Shown here one piece after another: positions 18,095-27,048 of a DNA stretch of 64,000 bases; position 1 is the first letter of the stretch; each line of letters starts with the position of its first letter. A program made the translations under genes and the position numbers. This stretch comes from 66-474 sp051954935 (lineage in GTDB: Bacteria > Pseudomonadota > Gammaproteobacteria > Xanthomonadales > Rhodanobacteraceae). The notes under the pieces are model-generated. The model was not told the DNA's origin. It ran no database searches and worked only from the letters and a program-made list of their open reading frames with translations. The stretch lies in NCBI GenBank assembly GCA_051954935.1, contig JBQCHG010000005.1, forward strand, positions 1-64,000, read 5' to 3'.

Positions 18095-18160
18095 TCAATT
18101 CGCCTCTGCTTTCTGCTTCGGCTCGAAAGCCGCCGAGCACCGCCGCCGGCGCGCATCATT

Positions 18161-18173
18161 CCGATTGAATCGG
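18161..18173. repeat. Short palindrome in the nusA-infB gap
   Basis: CCGATTGAATCGG is a perfect 13-base palindrome, next to a second hairpin (GCTCG ... CGAGC at 18121-18138). Both lie in the 102-base gap between nusA and infB. Confidence 0.35.
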
Positions 18174-18196
18174 GCCGAGCGCGAGCTTTCAATCGC

Positions 18197-19705
18197 TCAC
18201 CTGGATTCCTGCTGCATCCTTTCCAGCATCGGCGCGCGGGCGGCCATGATCAGCGCCGCCGCACGTTCCTCGTCCATGCCCTCTATGTCAATAAGGTCGT
18301 CCACCGCCTGGTCGGCGAGATCGTCCACCGTGGTGATCTCGCGCTCGGCCAGCGCGTAGGCAGTTTCCTCGTCCATGCCTTCCAGCGCCAGCAGCGCATC
18401 GGAAGGCTTGTGCTCGTCGAGGTCCTCTTCCACCGCCAAGGCCTCTGTCAGCAGTGCATCCTTGGCGCGGGCACGCAGTTCCTCGACGATGTCTTCGTCG
18501 AAGCCTTCGACCGCCAGCAGTTCGCCGGTCGGCACGTAGGCGATTTCCTCGACCGTGGAGAAGCCTTCCTGCACCAGGATGTTGGCGATCTCCTGATCCA
18601 CTTCCAGCTTGTCCATAAACAACTGCCGCGCGGCTTCCTGCTCGGCCTCGCTCTTGGCGGCGACCTGGTCCTGCGTCATCACCTTGAGATCCCAGCCGGT
18701 CAGCTTGCTGGCCAGGCGCACGTTCTGGCCGCCGCGGCCGATGGCCTGCGACAGCTTGTCCTCGGCCACGGCGATATCCATCGAGTGCTTGTCCTCGTCC
18801 ACGATGATGGACTGAACTTCCGCCGGCGCCATCGCGTTGATCACGAATTGCGCGGGCGCATCGCTCCACAGCACGATGTCGATGCGCTCGCCGTTCAATT
18901 CGTTCGACACCGCCTGCACGCGCGAACCGCGCATGCCGATGCAGGCGCCGATCGGGTCGGTGCGATTGTCGTGTGCCAGCACGGCTATCTTGGCGCGGTC
19001 GCCGGCATCGCGCGCGCAGGCCTTGATCTCGACCAGGCCCTGGCCGACTTCCGGCACCTCGATCTTGAACAGCTCCATCATGAATTCCGGAGCGGTGCGG
19101 GAGACGAACAACTGCGGGCCGCGCACTTCCGAGCGCACCTCGTAGAGATAGCCGCGAACGCGATCGCCCACGCGGGTGGATTCGCGCGGAATGGACTTGT
19201 CGCGCGGGATGAATGCCTCCGCGTTGCCGCCGAGGTCAAGGTAGATGTTGCCGCGCTCGACGCGCTTGACCACGCCCGTGATCAGCTCGCCGACGCGATC
19301 CTTGAACGCGTCCACGACCTGCGCGCGTTCGGCCTCGCGGATGCGCTGCACGATCACCTGCTTGGCGGCCTGCGCGGTAATGCGGCCGAATTCCGGGTTC
19401 TCGATCTGCTGCTCGATGAATTCGCCGACTTGCGCGCCCGGGCGCTCGTCCTCGGCGTCCATCAGGCGCAACTGGAAGTCCGGTGATTCCATCTCTCCGT
19501 CGTCCGCGATCACCTCCCAGCGGCGGAAGGTCTCGTAGTCGCCGCTGTCGCGGTTGATGCTGACGCGGACCATCGGCTCCTCGCCGGGATAGCGCTTCTT
19601 GGCGGCGGTCGCCAGCGCGGCTTCGATCGCCTCGAAGATCACTTCGCGCGGTACGCCCTTCTCGTTCGCCACGGCGTCCACGACCATCAGAAGATCACGG
19701 TTCAT
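18197..19705 (-). CDS. nusA: Transcription termination/antitermination factor NusA
   Basis: Binds RNA polymerase and controls pausing, termination and antitermination. 502 residues, close to E. coli (495). Domains in order: N-terminal RNAP-binding domain (MNRDLLMVVDAVANEKG...), S1 (about 135-200), two KH domains (GACIGMRGSRVQAVSNELNG and AIGRGGQNVRLASKLTGW), and two acidic C-terminal repeats (LLAVEGFDEDIVEEL and LLALEGMDEETAYAL) plus a further helix-hairpin-helix. The acidic C-terminal repeats are the gammaproteobacterial form. The 148-base gap upstream contains a family B repeat. Confidence 0.98.
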   Translation of the reverse strand: MNRDLLMVVDAVANEKGVPREVIFEAIEAALATAAKKRYPGEEPMVRVSINRDSGDYETFRRWEVIADDGEMESPDFQLRLMDAEDERPGAQVGEFIEQQIENPEFGRITAQAAKQVIVQRIREAERAQVVDAFKDRVGELITGVVKRVERGNIYLDLGGNAEAFIPRDKSIPRESTRVGDRVRGYLYEVRSEVRGPQLFVSRTAPEFMMELFKIEVPEVGQGLVEIKACARDAGDRAKIAVLAHDNRTDPIGACIGMRGSRVQAVSNELNGERIDIVLWSDAPAQFVINAMAPAEVQSIIVDEDKHSMDIAVAEDKLSQAIGRGGQNVRLASKLTGWDLKVMTQDQVAAKSEAEQEAARQLFMDKLEVDQEIANILVQEGFSTVEEIAYVPTGELLAVEGFDEDIVEELRARAKDALLTEALAVEEDLDEHKPSDALLALEGMDEETAYALAEREITTVDDLADQAVDDLIDIEGMDEERAAALIMAARAPMLERMQQESR

Positions 19706-19754
19706 CTCTACTCTCCAGCGAAGCGACCCTCATTGCGCGCTTCGGTTTTTGAAA

Positions 19755-19780
19755 TCGTCATCCCGGCGCCAGCCGGACTC
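19755..19780. repeat. Family B-like repeat (CGTCATCCCGGC ... GCCGG)
   Basis: TCGTCATCCCGGCGCC followed by AGCCGGACTC, in the nusA-rimP gap. The same opening occurs at 58283 inside pyrG. Confidence 0.5.
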
Positions 19781-19853
19781 TCTACCCTCTTCGTCATCCG
19801 GTGCGCAGCACCGCCTGGCCTTTGATGCGCAAAGCCGATGACTTTTCAATCCA

Positions 19854-20387
19854 TCAATGCTTGCGTTTGGGCTTCTTGCCCTTCGCGCTGCCCGGGGGCT
19901 TGCCCGGCTTGGGCTTGGGCTCGTAGCCCAGCGCTTGCCAGTCCGGCACCAGCCGCGCGCTTTCGATCTCGTCCTCGCGCACGTCCATCGCTGCGCCGTC
20001 CACTTCCAGCGTGATGCGGTCACCGGTCACCGCGACGATGCGGCCGCGCAACCGGCGCCTTCCATCACGCGGCAGCTTCAACGTGACTTTCGCTTCATCG
20101 TTGATGAAGCGCGCAAACTGTTCGGCGCTGAACAGTGGCCGGTCGAGTCCGGGCGAGGAGACTTCCAGCACGTAATGCCCGGCGATCGGATCCTCGACAT
20201 CCAGCAGCGCGGAAACCTCGCGGCTGGCGGCTTCGCAATCGTCCACCGTCACCGACTCGCCGTCACGATCTATGTACAGGCGCAGCAAACCTTCCCCGCG
20301 GCCCGGCACCCATTCGATACCGAGGCATTCCAGCCCCAGTTCCTCCAGGGCCGGTGCGATTCTTGCGGCGAGCGCTTGTACGTCCAT
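19854..20387 (-). CDS. rimP: Ribosome maturation factor RimP
   Basis: Assists 30S assembly. 177 residues with the two conserved parts: ALEELGLECLGIEWVPG and YVLEVSSPGLDRPLFSAEQF. The lysine/proline-rich tail (about 155-177, ending KGKKPKRKH) is longer than in E. coli. The ATG at 20387 is the family start. It follows the initiator tRNA gene with a possible attenuator between them, as in the E. coli metY-rimP-nusA-infB operon. Confidence 0.95.
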   Translation of the reverse strand: MDVQALAARIAPALEELGLECLGIEWVPGRGEGLLRLYIDRDGESVTVDDCEAASREVSALLDVEDPIAGHYVLEVSSPGLDRPLFSAEQFARFINDEAKVTLKLPRDGRRRLRGRIVAVTGDRITLEVDGAAMDVREDEIESARLVPDWQALGYEPKPKPGKPPGSAKGKKPKRKH

Positions 20388-20422
20388 TCGATCGCGACAC
20401 TCCTGTTCGACCGCCACAAACG

Positions 20423-20442
20423 AAAAATGGGCCAGAGGCCCA
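20423..20442 (-). terminator. Terminator/attenuator between tRNA-fMet and rimP
   Basis: On the minus strand TGGGCC, a three-base loop and GGCCCA are followed by TTTTT. It lies 94 bases past the tRNA and 35 bases before rimP, so it can separate abundant tRNA transcripts from operon mRNA by partial termination. Confidence 0.7.
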
Positions 20443-20535
20443 TTCCGTAGTTCGCCGGTTTTGATCCTGAACCCGGCGTCCCTCATCCTTGAGGGCCCGG
20501 CAAGCACAACCTCGAAGCCGCTTGCCGCAAGAATC

Positions 20536-20612
<77 letters not shown>

Positions 20613-20624
20613 TCAGAGCCCGCA

Positions 20625-20653
20625 AATATAGCGGCCGGGGTGAATTTTTGCAA
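20625..20653 (-). promoter_or_regulatory. Strong sigma70 promoter of tRNA-fMet-rimP operon
   Basis: Minus-strand TTGCAA (20648-20653) and TATATT (20625-20630) with a 17-base spacer. Transcription would start about 5 bases before the mature tRNA. The discriminator TGCGGGC is GC-rich, as in stringently controlled stable-RNA promoters. Confidence 0.8.
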
Positions 20654-20723
20654 GATTGCGGTTCGCGCACCTCGGGCGCGGGACCCGCTTCTCTTCACTT
20701 CTCCCGCCTGGGAGAACCGCCGT

Positions 20724-20744
20724 CCATGGCCGAGAGCTCCGTGG
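20724..20744. repeat. 21-base linker repeat, copy 2
   Basis: Begins CCATGGCCGAGAGC and ends TCCGTGG. It is flanked by GGGAGAACCGCCGT and GCCCGGAGGGCGG, which look like parts of another repeat unit. Confidence 0.6.
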
Positions 20745-20809
20745 TGCCCGGAGGGCGGATGAGGGTATCGCGCACCAAGTGCACCGTTTTCGCCACCGAA
20801 GCACGACAC

Positions 20810-20830
20810 CCACGGCCAAGAGCTCCGTCG
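20810..20830. repeat. 21-base linker repeat, copy 3
   Basis: Begins CCACGGCCAAGAGC and ends TCCGTCG, followed by GGCGGGATGAC, the reverse of a family B end. Confidence 0.5.
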
Positions 20831-20869
20831 GCGGGATGACAATTGATCGTGCCGCCAGGCAAAAAAAAC

Positions 20870-20908
20870 AGATTCCAGGTTCCGCGTTACGCGCGGTCCC
20901 GGAATGAC
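20870..20908. repeat. Family B repeat near the nuoN end
   Basis: GATTCCAGGTTCCGCG then CGCGGTCCCGGAATGACG, closely matching 15416-15463. Confidence 0.7.
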
Positions 20909-20954
20909 GAAGGAAGTTCACGGAGCCGGAAGAGAAAAATCCGGGTGCCGGCGA

Positions 20955-22397
20955 TCAGCCCGTGAACGCCCTCTGGCACCAGTCCAGCAGCGGGCCGGAG
21001 CCGAAGCCCAGCGCCAGCAGCGCGAGTGCATTGGCGGAGAGCACCCAACGCATCGAGAAGTCACGCTTCGCTTCCAGCGGCGGTGCGTCTTCCTGCGGCG
21101 CGTCGAAGTACATCACCTTGACCACGCGCAGGTAATAGAACAGGCCGACGATGGAGAACACGATCGCGACGATCGCCAGCCACAGCATGCCCCCGTCGAT
21201 CGCGGCCTTGAGCACCAGCACCTTGGCGAAGAAGCCGAACAGCGGCGGCACGCCCGCGAGCGAGAACATCGCGAGCGCCATCATGCCGGCGAACCACGGC
21301 GAGCGGCGATTCAGTCCCTTGAGGTCGTCGATCATCTCGCACTCGAAGCCCTTGCGCGCCAGCAGCAGGATGATGCCGAACGAGGCGGTGGACATCAGCG
21401 CGTAGCAGATGCCGTAGTACATTGCCGCGGCGTAACCGGCGTTGCTTCCTTCGGCGAGGCCGAGCAGCAGGAAGCCCATGTGCGAGATCGTCGAATAGCC
21501 GAGCATGCGCTTGAGGTTGCTCTGCGCGATCGCGGCGACATTGCCGATCGCGAGCGACAGCACGGCGATCGCCGCCAGCATGATCCGCCAGTCCGGCGAC
21601 ATGCTGCCCATGCCCGATTGAAGCAACCGGAACGCCATCGCGAACGCGGCCAGCTTGGGCGCGGAACTGACGAAGGCGACCACCGGCGTGGGCGCCCCTT
21701 CGTACACGTCCGGAATCCACATGTGGAACGGCGCAGCGCCGAACTTGAAGCCGATGCCAATCACCAGGAACACCAGCCCGAAGCGAAGCAGGTTGGGATG
21801 GTTGGTGGTCGCGGCGGCGCTGTGGATCGTCGCCAGGCTCAGGCTTCCGGTCGCCCCGTACAACATGGACATGCCGTACAGCAGCAGGCCGGAGGCGAGC
21901 GCGCTCAGCACGAAATACTTGATCGCCGCCTCGGAGGACAGCTGCGAGTCGCGATTGAACGCGATCAGCGCGTAAGCCGAGAGGCTGTACAACTCCAGCC
22001 CGAGATACAGCGACACCAGGTTGCCGGCGGAGATCAGCAGCATCTGGCCGAGCACCGCGAACAGCATCAGCGTGTAGAACTCCCCGCGCATCAGTCCGCG
22101 GTCGCGCAGGTACGGACGCGACGAGATGAACACGATCGCGGTAGCACCCAGCACGAAAACCTTGAGGATTTCGGCCATCGCGTCGCGCACGAACATGCCA
22201 TCGAACGCGGTCGCAGCGACAGCGGGCTGGCCGAAGATCACCAGATAGATGCCCACCAGCAGAACCACGATCGCCATCCAATGCGTCGCATCGCGCTGCT
22301 CGTCGCTCAGGAACGCGTCCACCAACAGCAACAGGCAGGCGGCGCCGGTGAGGTAGAGCTCCGGCAGCATGACCAGCAGGTCGTTCATCGAGAACAT
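20955..22397 (-). CDS. nuoN: NADH-quinone oxidoreductase subunit N
   Basis: Antiporter-like proton-pumping subunit of the complex I membrane arm. 480 residues and about 14 membrane helices. Conserved charged residues are visible in YLGLELYSLSAYALIAF (Glu) and in GIGFKFGAAPFHMW (Lys). The ATG at 22397 has AAGGA 8 bases upstream; an ATG nine bases later is possible. It is the last gene of the operon, separated from nuoM by 105 bases with two hairpins. Confidence 0.96.
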   Translation of the reverse strand: MFSMNDLLVMLPELYLTGAACLLLLVDAFLSDEQRDATHWMAIVVLLVGIYLVIFGQPAVAATAFDGMFVRDAMAEILKVFVLGATAIVFISSRPYLRDRGLMRGEFYTLMLFAVLGQMLLISAGNLVSLYLGLELYSLSAYALIAFNRDSQLSSEAAIKYFVLSALASGLLLYGMSMLYGATGSLSLATIHSAAATTNHPNLLRFGLVFLVIGIGFKFGAAPFHMWIPDVYEGAPTPVVAFVSSAPKLAAFAMAFRLLQSGMGSMSPDWRIMLAAIAVLSLAIGNVAAIAQSNLKRMLGYSTISHMGFLLLGLAEGSNAGYAAAMYYGICYALMSTASFGIILLLARKGFECEMIDDLKGLNRRSPWFAGMMALAMFSLAGVPPLFGFFAKVLVLKAAIDGGMLWLAIVAIVFSIVGLFYYLRVVKVMYFDAPQEDAPPLEAKRDFSMRWVLSANALALLALGFGSGPLLDWCQRAFTG

Positions 22398-22428
22398 TTG
22401 CGGAATCCTTGACCTGATCCTTCAATCC

Positions 22429-22458
22429 CGTTCGTGGCCAGGTGTCGAACCACGAACG
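22429..22458. repeat. Hairpin in the nuoM-nuoN gap (1)
   Basis: CGTTCGTGG and CCACGAACG, a 9-base-pair stem with a 12-base loop, within operon mRNA. Confidence 0.65.
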
Positions 22459-22471
22459 TTTGCGTGACCAT

Positions 22472-22499
22472 GTTCGCCCTTCGATGCCTTCGGGCGAAC
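22472..22499. repeat. Hairpin in the nuoM-nuoN gap (2)
   Basis: GTTCGCCC and GGGCGAAC, an 8-base-pair stem with a 12-base loop, directly after the nuoM stop. No T-run follows, so it is more likely an mRNA-stability or polarity element than a terminator. Confidence 0.6.
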
Positions 22500-22502
22500 G
22501 GA

Positions 22503-24017
22503 TTAGTGAATCTTCGTTGCGAACGCTTGCGTGACCAGGTGTGACACCGAAGCATCCATCAGGTGCGTCAGCGGGCCCGGCCACACGCCCAGGACCAGCA
22601 CACCGAGCGCGAACGCGCCGAGCACGGCCGCCTCGCGCAGGTTGATGTCCGGCATGGTGCGCACGGCTTCGTTCTGCACGTCTCCGAAAATCACGCGCTT
22701 CACAAGCCACAGGGTGTAAGCCGCGCCGATGATCAGGGTGAATGCAGCCAGCAGGGCGATCCACGGATTGGCCTTGAAGCTTGCCAGGATCACCATGAAC
22801 TCGCCGACGAAGCCGCTGGTGCCCGGCAGGCCGCAATTCGCCATCGCGAACAGCACGACGAAAGCGGCGAACCACGGCATCTGTTTCGCCAGGCCGCCGT
22901 AATCCTTGATCAGGCGGGTATGCAGGCGGTCGTACATAACGCCGATGCAGGTGAACATCGCGCCCGAGACGAAGCCGTGCGAGATCATCTGCACCATCGC
23001 GCCCTGCACGCCCAGTTGCGCCGTTTGCGGATCGTGCAAGCCACGCACCAGCATGAAGACGATGAACAGACCGAGCGTGACGAAGCCCATGTGCGCGATG
23101 GACGAGTACGCGATCAGCTTCTTCATGTCCTCCTGCACCAGCGCGACATAGCCGATGTAGATGATCGCCAGCAGCGAGAGCGCGATCACCAGCCAGGCGA
23201 ACTGCTGGGAAGCATCCGGCACGATCGGCAGCGAAAAGCGGATGAAACCGTAGCCGCCCACCTTCAGCATGATCGCGGCCAGGATCACCGAGCCGCCGGT
23301 CGGCGCTTCCACGTGCGCGTCGGGCAACCAGGTGTGCACCGGCACCATCGGGATCTTCACCGCGAAGGCGATCAGGAAGGCGAAGAACAACCAGGCCTGC
23401 TCGCCCGCGGTGAGCGGCAACGACCAAAGCGTCTGCAGGTCGAAGGTGCCGGCCTTCAGGTACAGGTAGATCAGCGCGACCAGCATGAAGATCGCGCCGA
23501 GGAAGGTGTAGATGAAGAACTTCAGCGTCGCATACACGCGGCGCGGGCCACCCCAGATGCCGATGATGATGAACATCGGGATCAGCATCGCTTCGAAGAA
23601 GAAGTAGAACAGCAGCGCGTCCATCGCGCAGAACATGCCGATCAGCATGCCCTCCAGCACCAGCATCGCTGCCATGTACTGGTGGACCTTGTCGCGGATC
23701 ACCTCCCACGCGCCGCCGATCACCAGCACGGTGGTGAAGGTGGTGAGGATGATCAGCGCCACCGAGATGCCGTCCACGCCCAGCTTGTATTGGGAATGGA
23801 TCGCCGGCAGCCACGAATGCAGCTCCGGGAATTGCATCGCACTGGTGCCGAATTCGAAATTCGGCAGCATCCACAGGCTCAGGCCGAAGGCGATCAGCGA
23901 CACTGCCAGCGACAGCCAGCGCGCAAGCCGCGGACGCGCGTTGCCGCAGGCAAGCACCGGCACGGCACCCAGCACCGGCACCCAGATCATGAAGCTCAGC
24001 AACGGCCAACCGGTCAT
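22503..24017 (-). CDS. nuoM: NADH-quinone oxidoreductase subunit M
   Basis: Second antiporter-like subunit of complex I. 504 residues, about 14 helices. Proton-path residues are in FFFEAMLIPMFIIIGIWG (Glu) and FLIAFAVKIPMVPVHTWLPDAHVEAP (Lys and the conserved HTWLPDAH). It lies 28 bases after nuoL. Confidence 0.97.
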   Translation of the reverse strand: MTGWPLLSFMIWVPVLGAVPVLACGNARPRLARWLSLAVSLIAFGLSLWMLPNFEFGTSAMQFPELHSWLPAIHSQYKLGVDGISVALIILTTFTTVLVIGGAWEVIRDKVHQYMAAMLVLEGMLIGMFCAMDALLFYFFFEAMLIPMFIIIGIWGGPRRVYATLKFFIYTFLGAIFMLVALIYLYLKAGTFDLQTLWSLPLTAGEQAWLFFAFLIAFAVKIPMVPVHTWLPDAHVEAPTGGSVILAAIMLKVGGYGFIRFSLPIVPDASQQFAWLVIALSLLAIIYIGYVALVQEDMKKLIAYSSIAHMGFVTLGLFIVFMLVRGLHDPQTAQLGVQGAMVQMISHGFVSGAMFTCIGVMYDRLHTRLIKDYGGLAKQMPWFAAFVVLFAMANCGLPGTSGFVGEFMVILASFKANPWIALLAAFTLIIGAAYTLWLVKRVIFGDVQNEAVRTMPDINLREAAVLGAFALGVLVLGVWPGPLTHLMDASVSHLVTQAFATKIH

Positions 24018-24045
24018 GCGATTCCCCAGGCGTTCGGCGTGCGCA

Positions 24046-26103
24046 TCAGTGCAGTCCCCAATACCAAAACCCGCCGAGCAGCAGGATCAATCCGACGATC
24101 ATCGCGAAGGCGTAGTGATACAGAAAACCGGATTGCACGCGGCGCACGATCTGCGCGGTGCGCGCGACGAACGCGGCCGAACCGTTCACCACCACGCCGT
24201 CCAGCAGCGCGCCGTCGCCGCCACGCCACAGCGCGCGGCCGAACTTCACGCCGCCGCGCGCGAACAGGTTGTAATACAACTCGTCGAACCAGTACTTGCG
24301 CACCAGCGCCCGGTAAACCGGCAGGAACATCCGCTCGGCTGCATCGGCGACTTTCGGATTGAAAAGATAGACGTACGTCGCGACCGCGAAGCCGGCCAGC
24401 GCGATCCAGAACGGCGGGCTGATGAAGCCCTGCGCGAACATGCCGACCACGCCGGGGAACTCGCGCGCCAGTTCCGCCAGCACGTCGTTGGCCTGAGCCA
24501 CGTGTATGGACGAGCCGAACCAGCCGCCGTACAGCATGGGCTGGATGGTCGGCCAGCCGATCATGAAGGAAGGGATCGCCAGCAGGATCAGCGGCACCGT
24601 GATCACCCACGGCGATTCCCTGGGCGGATGTTCCAGCTCGCCCGGGTTGTGCGCATGATGCGGATCGTCCGAAGTGGTCTTGGCATGCGTGCCGCCGTGC
24701 ACCTGGCCGTGGCCATGCCCGACCACGGTGTAGCGCGGCGCGCCATGGAAGGTCATGTAGAGCAGCCGGAAGCTGTACAGAGCGGTCACGAACACGCCGG
24801 CCAGCACGCACACATATGCATACACGTGGCCGGTGCGGTGCGATTCACCGATCGCCTCGATGATCGCATCCTTGGAAAAGAAGCCGGCGAAACCCGGGCA
24901 TCCGGCCAGTGCGAGCGAGCCGATCCACATCGTGATGTAGGTGATCGGCATCTGCTTGCGCAGCCCGCCCATGCGGCGCATGTCCTGCTCGTGGTGCATG
25001 GCCACGATCACCGAACCCGCGCCCAGGAACAGCAGTGCCTTGAAGAATGCATGCGTCATCAGGTGGTAGACGCCCGCGGCATACGCCGATGCGCCGAGCG
25101 CAGCGCACATGTAGCCGAGCTGCGAAAGCGTGGAGTACGCGATCACCCGCTTGATGTCGTTCTGCACGATGCCGATCAGGCCGGTGAAGAGCGCCGTGGT
25201 CGCGCCGATCACCAGCACCACGGACAATGCGGTATCCGAGAGTTCAAACAATGGCGACATGCGCGCCACCATGAAGATGCCGGCGGTCACCATGGTCGCC
25301 GCGTGGATCAGCGCGGAGATCGGGGTGGGGCCTTCCATCGAATCGGGCAGCCACACGTGCAGCGGCACCTGCGCGGATTTGCCCATCGCGCCGACGAACA
25401 GCAGCAGGCAGATCAGCGTGGCCATCGACCACGGGTGCCCGCTGACGATCTCGATGGTCATGCCCTTCAGCGTGCCGGCATTGGCGAACACCGTGCCGTA
25501 GTCCAGCGTGCCGAAGACGTACAGCACCGCGGGGATGCCGAGCACGAAACCGAAATCGCCGACACGGTTGACCAGGAATGCCTTGAGCGAAGCGAAAGTG
25601 GCCGAATCGCGCTCGAACCAGAAGCCGATCAGCAGGTAGGAAACCAGACCCACCGCTTCCCAGCCGAAGAACAGCTGCAGGAAGTTGTTGGCCATCACCA
25701 GCATCAGCATCGAGAAGGTGAACAGCGCGATGTAGCTGAAGAAGCGCTGGTAACCCGGATCATCCGCCATGTAGCCGATGGTGTAGATGTGCACCATCAG
25801 CGAAACGAAGGTGACCACGACAAGCATCATCGCGGTCAGGCGGTCCACCAGGAACCCGATGTGCAACGACAGCTTGCCGACGGTGAACCAGGTGTAGACG
25901 TCCTGGTTGAACGGCTGTGCCCCGCCCCACACCAGCTGGTACAGCACGACGCATGACAGCGCGCAGGCTACGCCTACGCCCAGGATGGTGGCTCCGGCGG
26001 CACCGGCGCGACCGATCCGGTTGCGCAGCAACCCGGCGACGATCGAGCCCGCCAGGGGCGCCAGCACGATGACCAGCAGAAGGGTTTCGCTTATCACGAT
26101 CAT
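24046..26103 (-). CDS. nuoL: NADH-quinone oxidoreductase subunit L
   Basis: Distal antiporter-like subunit of complex I with the long lateral helix at its C-terminus. 685 residues. WEAVGLVSYLLIGFW, GAMGKSAQVPLHVWLPDSMEGPTP and LIHAATMVTAGIFMV are the signature segments. A histidine-rich insertion (about residues 460-490, YTVVGHGHGQVHGGTHAK) lies in a cytoplasmic loop and is longer than usual. The ATG at 26103 overlaps the nuoK stop (TGATG). Confidence 0.97.
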   Translation of the reverse strand: MIVISETLLLVIVLAPLAGSIVAGLLRNRIGRAGAAGATILGVGVACALSCVVLYQLVWGGAQPFNQDVYTWFTVGKLSLHIGFLVDRLTAMMLVVVTFVSLMVHIYTIGYMADDPGYQRFFSYIALFTFSMLMLVMANNFLQLFFGWEAVGLVSYLLIGFWFERDSATFASLKAFLVNRVGDFGFVLGIPAVLYVFGTLDYGTVFANAGTLKGMTIEIVSGHPWSMATLICLLLFVGAMGKSAQVPLHVWLPDSMEGPTPISALIHAATMVTAGIFMVARMSPLFELSDTALSVVLVIGATTALFTGLIGIVQNDIKRVIAYSTLSQLGYMCAALGASAYAAGVYHLMTHAFFKALLFLGAGSVIVAMHHEQDMRRMGGLRKQMPITYITMWIGSLALAGCPGFAGFFSKDAIIEAIGESHRTGHVYAYVCVLAGVFVTALYSFRLLYMTFHGAPRYTVVGHGHGQVHGGTHAKTTSDDPHHAHNPGELEHPPRESPWVITVPLILLAIPSFMIGWPTIQPMLYGGWFGSSIHVAQANDVLAELAREFPGVVGMFAQGFISPPFWIALAGFAVATYVYLFNPKVADAAERMFLPVYRALVRKYWFDELYYNLFARGGVKFGRALWRGGDGALLDGVVVNGSAAFVARTAQIVRRVQSGFLYHYAFAMIVGLILLLGGFWYWGLH

Positions 26104-26408
26104 CAATCCTTGAGCGAATCAATCTCGGCCACGTTCACCGTGCCGCGGTTGCGGAACAGCAGCACCAGGATCGCAAGCCCGATCGCCGACTCGGCCGCCG
26201 CCACGGTCAGGATGAAGAACACGAACACCTGCCCGGCCGGGTCGCCGATGAAGCGCGAGAAGGCGACGAAATTGGTGTTCACCGCAAGCAGCATCAGCTC
26301 GATGCACATCAGCAGCACGATCACGTTCTTGCGGTTGATGAATACGCCGGCAATCGCGATGCAGAACAGCACCGTGCCGAACACGATGTAGTAAGCGAGA
26401 GGAATCAT
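26103..26408 (-). CDS. nuoK: NADH-quinone oxidoreductase subunit K
   Basis: Small MrpC-like membrane subunit. 101 residues, three helices, with the two conserved membrane glutamates in LLMCIELMLLAVN and VAAAESAIGLAIL. The chosen start gives MIPLAYYIVF, like E. coli MIPLQH. An ATG three bases upstream (26411) overlaps the nuoJ stop as ATGA and may be used instead. Confidence 0.96.
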   Translation of the reverse strand: MIPLAYYIVFGTVLFCIAIAGVFINRKNVIVLLMCIELMLLAVNTNFVAFSRFIGDPAGQVFVFFILTVAAAESAIGLAILVLLFRNRGTVNVAEIDSLKD

Positions 26409-27043
26409 CATTGCGGCGTGCCCCTTGTGGGCGTGGACGCATCGGGCTCCGCGCGCATCTTCACGATGCGCACGCGCTGCGAGGCGCGCACCGCTACCTG
26501 CTGCGAAGGGTTCTGGACTTTCTTGTCGGTGCGTTCGCGCGCCGCCAGCACCACCGCCGCAACCAGACCGACGGTCAGGATCACCGCGGCGATCTCGAAC
26601 GGCAGCAGGAAGCGCGTGAACAGCGCCTGCCCCAGCCACTCGGTATTGGACACGCCGGCCGGATTCGGGCCCGGCAGCACGTCCATCGAACGCACGCCGA
26701 TGATGCCCAGCATCTCCGCCAGCATGACGCCGGCGACCACGATGCCGACCGGCAGGTACCTGATGAAGCCCTCGCGCAGCGGCTCCATTTTCAGGTCGAG
26801 CATCATCACCACGAACAGGAACAACACCATGACCGCGCCGACATACACGACCACGAGAGCTATTCCGAGGAATTCCGCCTGCAGCAGCAGCCAAATGCAA
26901 GCTGTCGAGAAGAAGGTGAGCACGAGCGAAAGCACCGCGTGCACGGAATTGCGCAGCGTGATCACCGCAAGCGCGGATGCCACGGCGACGACGGCGAAGG
27001 CCCAGAAACAGACGAACTGGAAGGTAGTGTGCAATTCGGCCAT
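26408..27043 (-). CDS. nuoJ: NADH-quinone oxidoreductase subunit J
   Basis: Membrane subunit of complex I. 211 residues, five helices, with YVGAVMVLFLFVVMML as the conserved third helix. The C-terminal 40 residues are basic and hydrophilic (KKVQNPSQQVAVRASQRVR), an extension compared with E. coli (184 residues). It lies 5 bases after nuoI and overlaps nuoK. Confidence 0.95.
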   Translation of the reverse strand: MAELHTTFQFVCFWAFAVVAVASALAVITLRNSVHAVLSLVLTFFSTACIWLLLQAEFLGIALVVVYVGAVMVLFLFVVMMLDLKMEPLREGFIRYLPVGIVVAGVMLAEMLGIIGVRSMDVLPGPNPAGVSNTEWLGQALFTRFLLPFEIAAVILTVGLVAAVVLAARERTDKKVQNPSQQVAVRASQRVRIVKMRAEPDASTPTRGTPQ

Positions 27044-27048
27044 TGTCG

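Larger units (their letters stand above)
20613..20954. other. Intergenic region between tRNA-fMet and nuoN, no gene seen
   Basis: 342 bases between the operon promoter and the nuoN stop. It contains the tRNA promoter at its left end, then two copies of the 21-base linker repeat and a family B repeat at its right end. No open frame here looks like a protein, and no strong terminator follows nuoN; a weak CCGG-CAC-CCGG stem with five T lies near 20930. Confidence 0.7.

Noticed and set aside
20920..20945. Terminator after nuoN.
   Set aside because: Only a 4-base CCGG stem with five T; too weak to call.
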